Shown one piece after another: positions 16,380 to 25,208 of a stretch of 62,160 bases of DNA; within the stretch, counting starts at the first letter, position 1, and every line of letters starts with the position of its first letter. The stretch spans positions 996-63,155 of the forward strand of contig DNND01000104.1 in assembly GCA_003488005.1 (NCBI GenBank). The letters are read 5' to 3'. Made by a program: the position numbers and the translations under genes. This DNA comes from Blastocatellia bacterium. Its GTDB lineage: Bacteria > Acidobacteriota > Blastocatellia > Pyrinomonadales > Pyrinomonadaceae. A model generated the notes under the pieces. That model saw only the letters and a program-made list of their open reading frames with translations. It did no database searches and had not been told where the DNA came from.

Positions 16380-16530
16380 CATGAGGTCAGTACCGCCTGC
16401 GGTAGCGGGTGGGTGCTATGATTTAAAGTTACGCTTGCCAAGTCATTGCGGTCGCCGCCAGCCGGCATTCTGCAATTCATAACAGCAATCACAGCATCCA
16501 CCCGCTACCGCAGGCGGTACTGACCTCATG
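16380..16530. repeat. Perfect 33-bp inverted repeat (REP family A)
   Basis: Arms at 16380-16412 and 16498-16530 are perfect 33-bp inverted copies beginning CATGAGGTCAGTACCGCCTG. The symmetry continues imperfectly another 11 bp inward (GTGCTATGATT against AATCACAGCAT). The 85-bp centre has no gene. The same unit occurs singly at 1604-1633. This is the layout of a paired REP element (BIME) or a MITE. Confidence 0.92.
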
Positions 16531-16573
16531 ACACCAGGAAATTGGTCTACATAGAAACTAGATTGAAATATCC

Positions 16574-17230
16574 TCATTCCGGCTGGCGTGAATATTTCAA
16601 CAGATGTGCCGGCGGCTCAATTCCTTTTTTTAAAACCGGATCGTTAATCGGCTCGTCGGCCACCAGCTTGAGTGGCAAAACACCGGCCCAAACCTCCAGT
16701 GCGTAGTCTTCTTCATCATCATGCGGTGGACCAGTTCGGACTTTCGCGGAAACTTCCCCGAGCGGCAACGACAATACAGTCGTCGCTTTCAATTCCTTAT
16801 CGGTCGGCTGACGCACTTCATCCCAGCGGCCGGGAATCATATGTTCCGAGAGTGCGCGCAATGCCGCCAGTTTTTCATCCGCCGGTTCAATCGCGGTTGC
16901 CTTGCCAAAAATGACCACAGAGCGGTAGTTCATGGAATGATTAAATGCGGAACGTGCCAGCACCAAACCGTCAAGCAACGTTACGGCCACGCAAACGTCA
17001 ATCCCGGTTTTCAACGTGCGCAGCATGCGACTGGCCGCCGAACCATGAATCAGAAGGCGCTCATCAACGCGCGCGTAGCCGGTGGGAATTACAACCGGCT
17101 TACCGTCCGAAACAAAACCAACATGACAGATAAAACCTTCATCGAGAATTGCATAGACCAGTTGACGATCGTAAACACCGCGCAAGGGCAGACGTTTCAG
17201 CGTGGTGCGTTCGGTTTGGGGAAAGTTCAT
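16574..17230 (-). CDS. Pyridoxamine 5'-phosphate oxidase-fold (FMN-binding split barrel) protein
   Basis: 218 residues from the ATG at 17230 (MNFPQTERTTLKRLPLRGVY). The sequence follows the PPOX-type pattern of the group related to nitroimidazole resistance proteins: ...LRGVYDRQLVYAILDEGFICHVGF at the start, PVVIPTGYARVDERLLIHGS in the middle and RSVVIFGKATAIE in the barrel. These proteins bind FMN or F420-like cofactors; the substrate is not predictable. No Shine-Dalgarno is seen before 17230, where heptamer-like sequence precedes the start; a start at 17290 is possible. It stands alone. Confidence 0.8.
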   Translation of the reverse strand: MNFPQTERTTLKRLPLRGVYDRQLVYAILDEGFICHVGFVSDGKPVVIPTGYARVDERLLIHGSAASRMLRTLKTGIDVCVAVTLLDGLVLARSAFNHSMNYRSVVIFGKATAIEPADEKLAALRALSEHMIPGRWDEVRQPTDKELKATTVLSLPLGEVSAKVRTGPPHDDEEDYALEVWAGVLPLKLVADEPINDPVLKKGIEPPAHLLKYSRQPE

Positions 17231-17328
17231 AAGTGAATCGTAAATCGTCGCGAGGTAATAGTAAATTCCGGTAATGACCGTCTGTTGCAAATGTCAGAGA
17301 GACTCTAAAAGTCCTGATTGGGGTCTTC

Positions 17329-17514
17329 GACGCGTAGCGTCGGTGCGAATTTAGCCCGGCGTTTCAACGCCGGGGATCAGGCCAAGTGGTACTCGTCGCG
17401 TAGCGACGATTGAATCCGGCAGATATTTCAGGCGTCGCTATGCGACGCGATCTATCTTGTTGACGCGTCTCGGCCTTGAAAGACCGGGCTAAACTCATAC
17501 CGACGCTACGCGTC
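17329..17514. repeat. Long inverted repeat, family C, with nested palindromes
   Basis: Arms at 17329-17374 and 17469-17514 are inverted copies matching at about 39 of 46 positions, starting GACGCGTAGCGTCGG. Nested inside are GTCGCGTAGCGAC (about 17396-17408) and GCGTCGCTATGCGACGC (about 17432-17448), and the arm includes the palindrome CCCGGCGTTTCAACGCCGGG. It fills most of the gap 17231-17603 and would form a branched hairpin. REP-like mobile element is the likely nature. Confidence 0.9.
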
Positions 17515-17603
17515 AAAAGAATGTGTTTAGAGACCCAGTTAGTTTGTCCCGGCGTTACGACAAGCTAAGGCTTATCGGACATAGACGTGTAGAATAACCC
17601 GAC

Positions 17604-18200
17604 TTGAAAGATCCAGCGCGCCAATTGTTTTCACATTCGTTTAGCTTAATTCTGATCGCGACCTGTCTTTCCGTCGCGATGCTCCTCGGCGCCTGCCGAA
17701 AACCGGGGGCGAATAAGGAATCCACCCCAGCGTCTTCCGGGCCAGCGAGCACAACTTATCCAGTGCCGCCATTGTCTTCGTCTGCAGAAATGGGCTGGAT
17801 TGGAACAAACAACCAGCGCTCGCGCTTGCTGGACTATCGAGGCAAAGTGCTGGTGCTTGATTTTTATGCGACCTGGTGCGAGCCTTGCCGGCAAAGCATA
17901 CCGCTGCTAAACGGACTGCAAGCGCAGTATGGACCAGCAGGCGTTCAAGTTGTGGGACTGAACGTGGGCGGTCCGGACGATCGCATCAAGGTGCCCGAAT
18001 TCGCGCAGGAGCTGGACATTCGTTATCCGCTAGGTTTTCCCGACAAAGCGCTGACGGATCTTTTTCTTTGGGACGAGCAAACTATTCCGCAGACATTCGT
18101 ATTCGGCCGCGATGGCGCACTGCTGAAGCGATTTGTAGGTTATGAGGGCAGCACCGGCGCGGAAATTGAAAGAACTGTTCAGACGCAATTGGGGGAATAG
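17604..18200 (+). CDS. TlpA-like thioredoxin-fold lipoprotein
   Basis: 198 residues. A lipoprotein signal ends at LLGAC (C31), followed by a Ser/Pro-rich linker to about 60. The thioredoxin domain carries WCEPC (C92, C95) and the cis-proline segment TIPQTFVF. TlpA/ResA proteins reduce or resolve disulfides outside the inner membrane, for instance on apocytochromes. The start is taken as TTG at 17604 since it gives a complete signal sequence; no clear ribosome site is seen. An ICMT gene follows 30 bp downstream, then pyk, all on the same strand. Confidence 0.85.
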   Translation: MKDPARQLFSHSFSLILIATCLSVAMLLGACRKPGANKESTPASSGPASTTYPVPPLSSSAEMGWIGTNNQRSRLLDYRGKVLVLDFYATWCEPCRQSIPLLNGLQAQYGPAGVQVVGLNVGGPDDRIKVPEFAQELDIRYPLGFPDKALTDLFLWDEQTIPQTFVFGRDGALLKRFVGYEGSTGAEIERTVQTQLGE

Positions 18201-18230
18201 AGTTTTTAGTTGCCGAAATTATTTCGTTGA

Positions 18231-18830
18231 ATGATGAAAGTTACTTTTTTGCCTTTGCCCACGCTCGTATTCGTAGTGGTCATGCTTTGCTGGTTCATCT
18301 TTGCGGGGATTTTCATTTTTCGCAAACAACCGACGGGTGCTCATGATCGAAAGCGCGACCGTAGCTCGATTGCTGGAGTTGCGCTTCAGGGCTTGTCTTA
18401 TGCGATTGTGTGGTCGGTCCGCCGGCCGCCTTTTACACCCATCGTCCCCGAAGTGGAGTGGCTTGCGGTGCTGACTGCCATAGTTACGATGGTGGCAGCG
18501 ATTGGTTCGGTGCTGCTAATAATGAGCGCCGTGAAGACGCTCGGCAAAGAGTGGAGCATCACCGCGCGGATGGTCCAGAATCATGAGCTTGCCACCAAAG
18601 GTCCATACGCACGCGTGCGACATCCTATTTACACGGGCATGTTGGGCATGCTTGTCGCTACCGGGCTCGCCATCAGTCACTGGATCGTTCTGGTTGCGGC
18701 TATAGTTGTTTTCGCCATTGGCACTTTGATTCGCGTGCGCATTGAAGAGCGGCTGTTGCGGGAAACGTTTGGGCCACAGTTTGAAGAGTATGCGCGGCGG
18801 GTGCCGGCAGTGATTCCGGGAATATTCTGA
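18231..18830 (+). CDS. Isoprenylcysteine carboxyl methyltransferase family membrane protein
   Basis: 199 residues with four to five hydrophobic segments. The C-terminal motif GPYARVRHPIYTG followed by RIEERLLRETFGPQFEEYARR is the SAM-binding signature of ICMT/PEMT-like membrane methyltransferases. In bacteria the substrates are mostly unknown (lipids or hydrophobic small molecules). It lies between the TlpA-like gene and pyruvate kinase, 21 bp before the pyk start, so it may be cotranscribed, with no evident functional tie. Confidence 0.85.
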   Translation: MMKVTFLPLPTLVFVVVMLCWFIFAGIFIFRKQPTGAHDRKRDRSSIAGVALQGLSYAIVWSVRRPPFTPIVPEVEWLAVLTAIVTMVAAIGSVLLIMSAVKTLGKEWSITARMVQNHELATKGPYARVRHPIYTGMLGMLVATGLAISHWIVLVAAIVVFAIGTLIRVRIEERLLRETFGPQFEEYARRVPAVIPGIF

Positions 18831-18851
18831 ATTACTTTTTGTGAGGACAAT

Positions 18852-20306
18852 GTGGACAAACCGGTAAGAAAAGCAAAGATTCTGGCGACGCTGGGACCTG
18901 CGTCGCGCCAGCAAAGCCTAATCGAAAGTTTGATGAAGGCCGGGGTGAACGGCGTGCGCATCAACATGTCGCATGGCACGCGCGAAGAACAAACCAACGA
19001 CATCAAAAGCGCGCGTGCAGCCGCGGCAAAGTTAAAGCAGCCACTGGCGATACTGGTCGATTTGTCCGGTCCAAAGATTCGCACCCGCCAGCTTTATGAA
19101 GGAAAGCCCGTGACCCTGATTGCAGGCGAGCTGTTTACGCTGACGACGCGAGATATTGTGGGCGACGAAAAACAGGTGGCGACGAACTATCCGGATCTCC
19201 CTCGTGTTGTCGAACCTGGCAGCAGGCTTTTGCTTGACGACGGCGCAATCGCGCTGATGGTTGAAAGCAAGACAAAAACCGACGTTGTTTGCCGCGTCAT
19301 TAACGGCGGAGTCCTCGGCGAGCGCAAAGGGATTAATCTGCCCGGAGTTCCTTTACCGATTGATTCGTTGACGGAAAAGGATCTCGATGATTTGAAGTGG
19401 GCGGTCTCGCAAAATGTGGATTACATCGCGTTGTCATTTGTTCGTCGCGCCGAAGATTGCGCGCGCGCCAAGGCGTTAATTCAGGAAGCAGGCGGGCGCG
19501 CGCCGCTGGTCGCAAAGATTGAGAAAGCCGAAGCAATAGATCATCTCGACGAGATCATTGCCACCGCCGATGCCGTGATGGTAGCGCGCGGCGATCTGGG
19601 AGTGGAAACAAGCGTGGAGCTGGTGCCGGTCTATCAAAAGCGGATCATTGAAAAAGCAGTGACCGCGGGCAAGATGGTTATTACCGCGACGCAGATGCTG
19701 CAATCAATGGTCAGCAGCCCGCGGCCTACGCGCGCCGAAGCTTCGGACGTCGCCAACGCAGTTTGGGACGGCACAGACGCGCTGATGCTTTCGAATGAAA
19801 CTGCCAGCGGCGACTATCCGGTGCCGGCAGTTGAAACCATGTGCCGCATCATCGAATCGGCGGAAGCGGGCAAGGCGCCTGAGACAGACAACATGAAAAA
19901 GTGGGCCGGAAGACAGTCAGGCCGCGTCAGCCGCGCGCTGTGCGAGGCGGCAGCGTTTGCAGCAGAAGAGATGGGCACGCGAGTCACTGCTGTTTTAACC
20001 GAATCAGGTTTAATGGCGCGGCGGCTTTCGGCGTTGCGGCCGGGCCAAAGGATTATTGCTTTGACTAATTCAGAGGATGTGAGAAATGAGTTGGCGCTGA
20101 TTTGGGGCGTCGAATCTCTGATCATGCCGCACGCTGAGTCGACGGAAGAGATGCTGAAAGTTGGCGAAAGAACTTTGCTGGAGAGCGGCGCCGTTGAAAG
20201 AGGCGAGATGATTGTGGTGATGGCCGGCAGGCTTTCCGGCCTGGGGCTTTCAAGTTCAGTAACGCTGTTTACGGTTGAGGGAGATATACATCAGACCGTT
20301 GCGTAG
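18852..20306 (+). CDS. pyk: Pyruvate kinase
   Basis: 484 residues; converts phosphoenolpyruvate and ADP to pyruvate and ATP, last step of glycolysis. Starts with GTG at 18852 behind TGTGAGGACAAT. The N-terminus KAKILATLGPAS, the catalytic-loop VAKIEKAEAI, MVARGDLGVE and the signature ITATQMLQSMVSSPRPTRAE are all present, followed by the C-terminal alpha/beta regulatory domain (about 350-480). Full length for the family. It is followed by a convergent radical SAM gene. Confidence 0.96.
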   Translation: MDKPVRKAKILATLGPASRQQSLIESLMKAGVNGVRINMSHGTREEQTNDIKSARAAAAKLKQPLAILVDLSGPKIRTRQLYEGKPVTLIAGELFTLTTRDIVGDEKQVATNYPDLPRVVEPGSRLLLDDGAIALMVESKTKTDVVCRVINGGVLGERKGINLPGVPLPIDSLTEKDLDDLKWAVSQNVDYIALSFVRRAEDCARAKALIQEAGGRAPLVAKIEKAEAIDHLDEIIATADAVMVARGDLGVETSVELVPVYQKRIIEKAVTAGKMVITATQMLQSMVSSPRPTRAEASDVANAVWDGTDALMLSNETASGDYPVPAVETMCRIIESAEAGKAPETDNMKKWAGRQSGRVSRALCEAAAFAAEEMGTRVTAVLTESGLMARRLSALRPGQRIIALTNSEDVRNELALIWGVESLIMPHAESTEEMLKVGERTLLESGAVERGEMIVVMAGRLSGLGLSSSVTLFTVEGDIHQTVA

Positions 20307-20329
20307 TCCGATTGAACAGAAAGCAAACG

Positions 20330-21346
20330 TTACTCAGCGCGCAGCACTTCGTGGATGGTATCTTGCAGTGAGCTTTCCGGCTTCGTCTCTCCGGGTGCTT
20401 GTTGTGGATCACGCCAGTTGTCCAGAATCCCTACCTGATGCACGCATTGCAAAGTGCAGGTTGGTGCGCACCATTTCTCGGTGTTGTATTCACGATCGAA
20501 ATCGTCCATCGTGTACTTCTCGAGCGGGATGCCGGGATAGCCACGTTGCTGCGAGCACCAATGGACCAGGCCATCCTCGCAAATGTAGAGGTAGCGGGCG
20601 CCGGCGCGACAGCGCCAGTTGTAAGGCTTGCCTTCAGCAATACTGTCCTGAAACCAATTCAACCGCGCGTGATCTTTGTTGCCGAGCTTCTTCACCTGTT
20701 GGAAGAGATCTTTTTCTTTCAGCGACAGCGGCTTCAGGGTGCCGTCGTTGTCGTGAATCACGCCGACCGTGGTGGAAAACTTCAGTTCGACCGCCCGCCG
20801 TGCAACCGAAAGCGCGTCTTCCGGATTTTTGATTCCGCCGCCGATCACCGAATTGATATTCACATGAAAATCGGCGTACTCGGAAAGGTAGCGCAGCTTC
20901 TTGTCGAGCACGCGCAAACTCTTGCGCGAAACTTCATCCGGCTCAACGTTGTCGATACTGATTTGCAGGTACTCGAGCCCTGCTTTGTTCAGTCGCTTAA
21001 TGCGCTCGGGCGTGAAGTAGTAACCATTTGAGATTAAGCCCGCGATCATTCCGCGCACGCGAATGTGATGAATGATGTCGTCGAGTTGCGGGTGCATCAT
21101 CGGCTCGCCGCCGGAGATGGTTACGATCGACGTTCCTAAAGAGGCGAGCTTATCGAGGCGGCTCTTAATAACATCAAGCGGCACCGGCGAAGACGTATGG
21201 TCATACTCATTGCAGTAACCGCAGGCAAGATTGCAGCGCCGCATGGGAATCAAGTGCGCCAAAACAGGATGGCGGCTGGACAACAGCGCGCGGCTGATAA
21301 AGCCGACCTCGCGGAGTTTCAACTTAACAAATTTACTTTTACGCAT
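20330..21346 (-). CDS. Radical SAM protein with Cys-rich C-terminus
   Basis: 338 residues. The radical SAM cluster motif is C38-x3-C42-x2-C45 (RRCNLACGYCNEYD), with the GGEP motif in TISGGEPMMHP binding SAM. The C-terminal part contains further cysteines (CRAGARYLYICEDG, WCSQQRG, WCAPTCTLQCVHQ), as in SPASM or twitch domains that hold auxiliary Fe-S clusters. The layout is like PqqE/HpnH-type enzymes, but no peptide or lipid substrate gene is adjacent. Function is therefore open. No Shine-Dalgarno is obvious; the start could be an internal Met such as M35 only at the cost of a helix, so the long form is kept. Confidence 0.85.
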   Translation of the reverse strand: MRKSKFVKLKLREVGFISRALLSSRHPVLAHLIPMRRCNLACGYCNEYDHTSSPVPLDVIKSRLDKLASLGTSIVTISGGEPMMHPQLDDIIHHIRVRGMIAGLISNGYYFTPERIKRLNKAGLEYLQISIDNVEPDEVSRKSLRVLDKKLRYLSEYADFHVNINSVIGGGIKNPEDALSVARRAVELKFSTTVGVIHDNDGTLKPLSLKEKDLFQQVKKLGNKDHARLNWFQDSIAEGKPYNWRCRAGARYLYICEDGLVHWCSQQRGYPGIPLEKYTMDDFDREYNTEKWCAPTCTLQCVHQVGILDNWRDPQQAPGETKPESSLQDTIHEVLRAE

Positions 21347-21440
21347 CTTGGGGAAGGAATCCGAACTTGCTTCAAATCCGATCTATCTTTCGAGTCGGAA
21401 GGATAGCGACAGCGGCAAACAAAGGCAACTGGACCCAATC

Positions 21441-21526
21441 GTAAAGCAAACTGTTAGATTGCTGATCGTTCGCTGCACTCAACGATGAAGGCCCTGGCTA
21501 CACTGCAAACTAACAGTTTGCTTTAC
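21441..21526. repeat. Inverted repeat, family D (GTAAAGCAAACTGTTAG)
   Basis: Perfect 17-bp inverted arms at 21441-21457 and 21510-21526 enclose a 52-bp centre. Each arm continues into a GCAAACTGTTAGTTTGC-type palindrome. A single related copy lies at 59790-59812 in the heat-shock cluster. Not coding. Confidence 0.85.
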
Positions 21527-21540
21527 CGTGTTGGAAAAAT

Positions 21541-21573
21541 GAAAAGGGCTCTGGATTCAAGACCTCAGAGCCC
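21541..21573 (-). terminator. Rho-independent terminator of the LolA-like gene
   Basis: Stem GGGCTCTG (21546-21553) pairs with CAGAGCCC (21566-21573) around a 12-nt loop. Read on the minus strand it is followed by TTTTCATTTTT. It lies 25 bp behind the stop at 21598. Confidence 0.8.
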
Positions 21574-21597
21574 GAAAGGCTTAAATTGTAACTGTCC

Positions 21598-22302
21598 TTA
21601 ACCCTTAACGATCTTAACGTTGGAATCCAACGGCACGCTGAACTCGTTTGGCGAGATCTTCAGGTTACGTTCGACGCCGCTCAAACGCATGGTTGTTGCG
21701 TCGTCATTCTTCTCGACAATCTTTGTTTGGATGGGCATGCCCGACGAATCAACCCAAATTTCCGCATACTTAAAGCTGGCACTTCCTTTGGGCACGAGTG
21801 TCAGGTGGATGGTGCTGACGCCACCCCAAAGAGTTTCTTCACGAACATCCTGAACCGGTTGAAACTTCGCTTCGAGCTGCTGCTTGGACATATACATCAT
21901 GTCCAGAACGCCGCTGGCTCCGGCCTTTCCTTTCACCGAGCCTGACTTGCCGACAATCGCCTGTCCCAGAGTGGGGCGGAAAAGTGTGTACTGTCCCTTT
22001 GCAACTGCCAGAATTTCATGCCGCGGCTTCTGCCACTCGATACGCACCGACGCCTCGCGGCCGCTGCCGGGAAGATACAGTACCCAGCCGCTGTAGTTGT
22101 CCTTGTCGCGGAGTTGAGCGTTGTACTTCTCCATGCTGATGCTCGCTTTGAGCGAGCGCAGCGACTGCCTATTGCGCTCCATCCGATTCAAAACCGAACT
22201 CACCAGGCCGGCGCTTTGGGCGCTGGCCACTTTGGGAGATGTGAACGTTATTGCGCCGACGAGCATCGTCGACAGCAAAGCAAGGGGAACTAATCTCTTC
22301 AT
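21598..22302 (-). CDS. LolA-like outer-membrane lipoprotein carrier/sorting protein
   Basis: 234 residues with a signal peptide (cleavage near SAQS, about 28). The pattern LRSLKASISMEKYNAQLRDKDNYSG, RHEILAVAKGQYTLFRP and GMPIQTKIVEKNDDATTMRLSG fits the LolA/LolB-like half-barrel that binds lipoprotein acyl chains. In acidobacteria such paralogues are frequent and may carry other lipids. Strong ribosome site AGGAG, 6 bp before ATG. A terminator follows. A small membrane protein, an ABC ATPase and a second LolA-like lipoprotein lie upstream on the same strand. Confidence 0.8.
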   Translation of the reverse strand: MKRLVPLALLSTMLVGAITFTSPKVASAQSAGLVSSVLNRMERNRQSLRSLKASISMEKYNAQLRDKDNYSGWVLYLPGSGREASVRIEWQKPRHEILAVAKGQYTLFRPTLGQAIVGKSGSVKGKAGASGVLDMMYMSKQQLEAKFQPVQDVREETLWGGVSTIHLTLVPKGSASFKYAEIWVDSSGMPIQTKIVEKNDDATTMRLSGVERNLKISPNEFSVPLDSNVKIVKG

Positions 22303-22381
22303 AAGAACTCCTAAATAAAATCCAAAAAAACGGCATCGTTTAACCCCCGGGCTCGAAAAACCTGGTAATTATAAGGGCTGA

Positions 22382-22714
22382 CTACCGTATGTCAATCTCG
22401 TACCCGGTTGTTTTGCCGTCCGGGCCGGTCACTTTGCGTACGCCCAGAACCTGCAAATCACTGCGTCCGGTAAAGGCCCGCAACCGTTGTTCCAATTGGG
22501 GCGTATCCTGTGCCTTTTCAACAACTTCCGCGCCAACCAGCAAGGTTGATGCAGATGGGGTTTGATGCGCCATTGCGGTCCGCCGTTCGCCGCTTTCAAA
22601 CCAGCTTTTGGGGGTCAAAAAGATAAAAATCAGAATGACAACGCACAGGATGTCCCATTGCCAACTGCTCCTGGCGTAATTCCAAAAAAACAGTTTTTTT
22701 AGAGTTGTCAGCAA
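22382..22714 (-). CDS. Small single-pass membrane protein, unknown
   Basis: 110 residues. One transmembrane helix (about 19-35, DILCVVILIFIFLTP), then a soluble domain of about 70 residues with the end GPDGKTTGYEIDIR. No family recognised. The only near start is TTG at 22714, without a clear Shine-Dalgarno. It sits in the LolA-like/ABC group, 67 bp upstream of the LolA-like ATG, so an envelope function is plausible. Confidence 0.6.
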   Translation of the reverse strand: MLTTLKKLFFWNYARSSWQWDILCVVILIFIFLTPKSWFESGERRTAMAHQTPSASTLLVGAEVVEKAQDTPQLEQRLRAFTGRSDLQVLGVRKVTGPDGKTTGYEIDIR

Positions 22715-22827
22715 TGTTGTTATTCACTCAGAAAGGTAAGTCAGCAAGTGCCACGCCAATAGCCCGGCGAACTGGGATCCATTCTAACTGCGGCAAAAAT
22801 CCCTGTAAATCAACTTGATTGGTTTGC

Positions 22828-23520
22828 TTACAATTGGACGGCTGCGGCGTGCTCAACAATATGACCGTCACGCATTTGTATTATTCGTCGGCACATTGCT
22901 GCGGCTTCCGGATTGTGAGTAATCATGACGATGGTTTGATTGAAACGGTAATTCAATTCCTGAAACATATTAAGGACGAGTGCGGAGTTTTCCGAGTCGA
23001 GATTTCCGGTAGGTTCGTCGGCGAGCACGATCGCGGGTCGCGTTACGACGGCCCGGGCCAATGCCACGCGCTGTTGCTCACCGCCTGAGAGTTCGAGAGG
23101 CTTATGGTGCAATTTGTCCTGAAGTCCGAGCAGACGTAAAACTTCGCGGCGCCGTTCGGGATCCTCACCGCCATTGCCGTGAATTCGTTCGGCCAAACGT
23201 AAATTACCTTCGGCCGTAAGCGTGGGAAAAAGATTGAAGCGCTGAAACACAAAACCAATTTTGCGCCGGCGGATATCGGTGCGCTTTGCGTCCGATGCGG
23301 CAGTTAAGTCTTCGCCGTCAACAACGATGCGACCGGTTGTCGGCGTCAACAAACCGCCAAGCAAGTGCAGCATCGTCGATTTGCCGCAACCGGAGGGGCC
23401 CATGATGGCGACGAATTCACCTTCATGAACTTCGAGCGAGACCCCTCTCAAAGCGGGCACATCAACTTTGCCAACGCGATAGATCTTGGTCAGATTGTCA
23501 GCTTGTAGAATCGTTCTCAT
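22828..23520 (-). CDS. ABC transporter ATP-binding protein (LolD/MacB type)
   Basis: 230 residues from the ATG at 23520. Walker A GPSGCGKST (41-49), Q-loop FQRFNLFP, signature LSGGEQQR (143-150), Walker B VLADEPTGNLD and the switch His in MITHNPE. Spacing and the ALRGVSLEVHEGEFVAIMG start are those of the LolD/FtsE/MacB class that energise FtsX-like permeases. No permease gene is adjacent, which is unusual; the partner must be elsewhere. Neighbours on both sides are LolA-like, so lipoprotein or lipid export is the reasonable guess. Confidence 0.9.
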   Translation of the reverse strand: MRTILQADNLTKIYRVGKVDVPALRGVSLEVHEGEFVAIMGPSGCGKSTMLHLLGGLLTPTTGRIVVDGEDLTAASDAKRTDIRRRKIGFVFQRFNLFPTLTAEGNLRLAERIHGNGGEDPERRREVLRLLGLQDKLHHKPLELSGGEQQRVALARAVVTRPAIVLADEPTGNLDSENSALVLNMFQELNYRFNQTIVMITHNPEAAAMCRRIIQMRDGHIVEHAAAVQL

Positions 23521-23756
23521 CAGCAATCGAAATCCGTGCTCAGCGGAAGGCGCCGGCGCAAGTTATCAGGGACGGAAGATGTTAATACATGCAGTCATTT
23601 AATAGCTACCGAAGTCGCTGCTCGGGAGCGATTTCTTGGTTAGCCCCAAGAAGTTTAGAAGTCCAAGCTTTAGCTGCTCTTTCGCAACCGGACAACCGAA
23701 AGGTTGGACTCTGAACTGATTGTGTGGTTGCGATAGAGCAAGCTGCGAGTTGGAAC

Positions 23757-24833
23757 TTATTTAGGTGTGACTGCGGCTTTGTTATGCTGGCGGGCGTCCA
23801 GGTCGACTTCCGGTAATTGCCACCTATTCTCGAGCACAAAAGCTTCCGGCCGGAATTCCTTATCGACGTCAACCGCGGCTGGGGTCTGATAGGTAATACT
23901 CAGCTTATAGTGATCGTGAGGCCGAGTAATTTCAATTCGCGTAGGTAGGCTGGTCTGCCCACTTTCGCCAATTGGCTTTTCATCCCAATAGGATACGTCC
24001 GTACTCAATAGGCCATTTTGATCAAACGATTGAATGCGCGCCAGGCGAATTCCGTTCACCCGGTCAAACCAAAAGCGGCGTAACAAGTGGGCGTCATTCG
24101 TGCCGGCCTGGGAAATTTCTTCGAGCAGGTAATAACCCCTGACTACTCGCGCGCCTTTTTTTTCCGGACGACTATCCGCTTCCTCCTGGTAAAACTCGCT
24201 CTGCACATAAGTCAAACTGTTTTGAGCCCCAACGACAATCGGGCTAATCATTAGCGCATCAGTCAGATGTTGCGGACGCAGATTGGAAAGCGCATTGACA
24301 GTTTGCTTTTCATCCATCGTGCCTTTCTTGCTTTTCTGCACGGCGGGCTCTGCTCCGTCACCGTCCAGTTTTTCATAGACAGCGCTATTGGTTCCTTTCA
24401 CAAAACGACGATACTTATCTTCGCCCTGCAATATCGCCACCCGAAACGTCTCGCCGTTCGACGTCATTTGCGCGATGTCTTTGGCAATGAACGGCACCGC
24501 AATAATCAAATAGATCTGACCCGGACGTTGCAGCGTGACCGTCCCGTCTGCTTGCCGGTACTTTTCGGCGATGCCTGACTCGGCGAATGATGTGTCTTCG
24601 AATTGGATGTCTACTTTTCCGTGCAGCGAACGCACACTCGCGAGCCGATTGACTTCGGTGATAAGACGACTCTTGGCTGCTTCGCTTAAGGGCGTGAGCA
24701 GCTGCGGTACCTGCACCTTTTTATGCGTGCCAAACAGTCCACAGCCCGCATTAAGCACAACCGTAAACGTTAGTAATAGGAAGAATGAAACGCGAATTGC
24801 GTAACGCAAATTCGCAGAGGTGGAGTTGGCCAT
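23757..24833 (-). CDS. LolA/LolB-like lipoprotein
   Basis: 358 residues from the ATG at 24833 (MANSTSANLRYAIRV); an upstream in-frame start at 24917 would place 28 odd residues before the signal. The lipoprotein signal ends LNAGC. The mature part begins with RLITEVNRLASVRSLHGKVDIQF and contains TVTLQRPGQIYLIIAVPF and NGETFRVAILQGEDKYRRFVKG, the pattern of LolA/LolB or DUF4292-like half-barrels. A Lys-rich loop near 190 is extra. Acts at the periplasmic face of a membrane, probably with the ABC ATPase downstream. The 236 bp between this gene and the ATPase (23521-23756) show no gene. Confidence 0.7.
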   Translation of the reverse strand: MANSTSANLRYAIRVSFFLLLTFTVVLNAGCGLFGTHKKVQVPQLLTPLSEAAKSRLITEVNRLASVRSLHGKVDIQFEDTSFAESGIAEKYRQADGTVTLQRPGQIYLIIAVPFIAKDIAQMTSNGETFRVAILQGEDKYRRFVKGTNSAVYEKLDGDGAEPAVQKSKKGTMDEKQTVNALSNLRPQHLTDALMISPIVVGAQNSLTYVQSEFYQEEADSRPEKKGARVVRGYYLLEEISQAGTNDAHLLRRFWFDRVNGIRLARIQSFDQNGLLSTDVSYWDEKPIGESGQTSLPTRIEITRPHDHYKLSITYQTPAAVDVDKEFRPEAFVLENRWQLPEVDLDARQHNKAAVTPK

Positions 24834-24959
24834 GGGCAAAGTTCTCGGGGAAACTAGCTCCTGTCTGTAATAAGCAAAATAGTGGCTCAAGCTAACAAAG
24901 ACGATTTTTGTTGTCAACGCAACCGCATTTTGGGTAGTGCTCTGTTGGTGTGTTGCTTA

Positions 24960-25157
24960 TCAGTTCGCCCAAATTGCCAACATCAAAAAAATCAAGCCGC
25001 CAATGACATAAGAGACGCGATTGGCGGTTTCGTTAGCGGTTACGCCTAGCCCAATCATTCTTTGCCATGTAACGGTCATGCGGCCAAGCGGTTTGTTGAG
25101 AATTAACATTGCTACCGCAAAACACACCACGAGTATTCTTATGGTTGGGGTCGTCAT
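24960..25157 (-). CDS. Small two-helix membrane protein, unknown
   Basis: 65 residues with two hydrophobic helices (about 6-22 and 48-64) around a basic loop. No family recognised. It is in line with the PGPGW-type and HD genes upstream (51 bp gap), which supports a real gene; there is no clear Shine-Dalgarno. Confidence 0.5.
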   Translation of the reverse strand: MTTPTIRILVVCFAVAMLILNKPLGRMTVTWQRMIGLGVTANETANRVSYVIGGLIFLMLAIWAN

Positions 25158-25208
25158 TTCAGTTGACCAGTAGTTCTTTCAAATCCCAAACATGCTTGTA
25201 TCTCGGTA

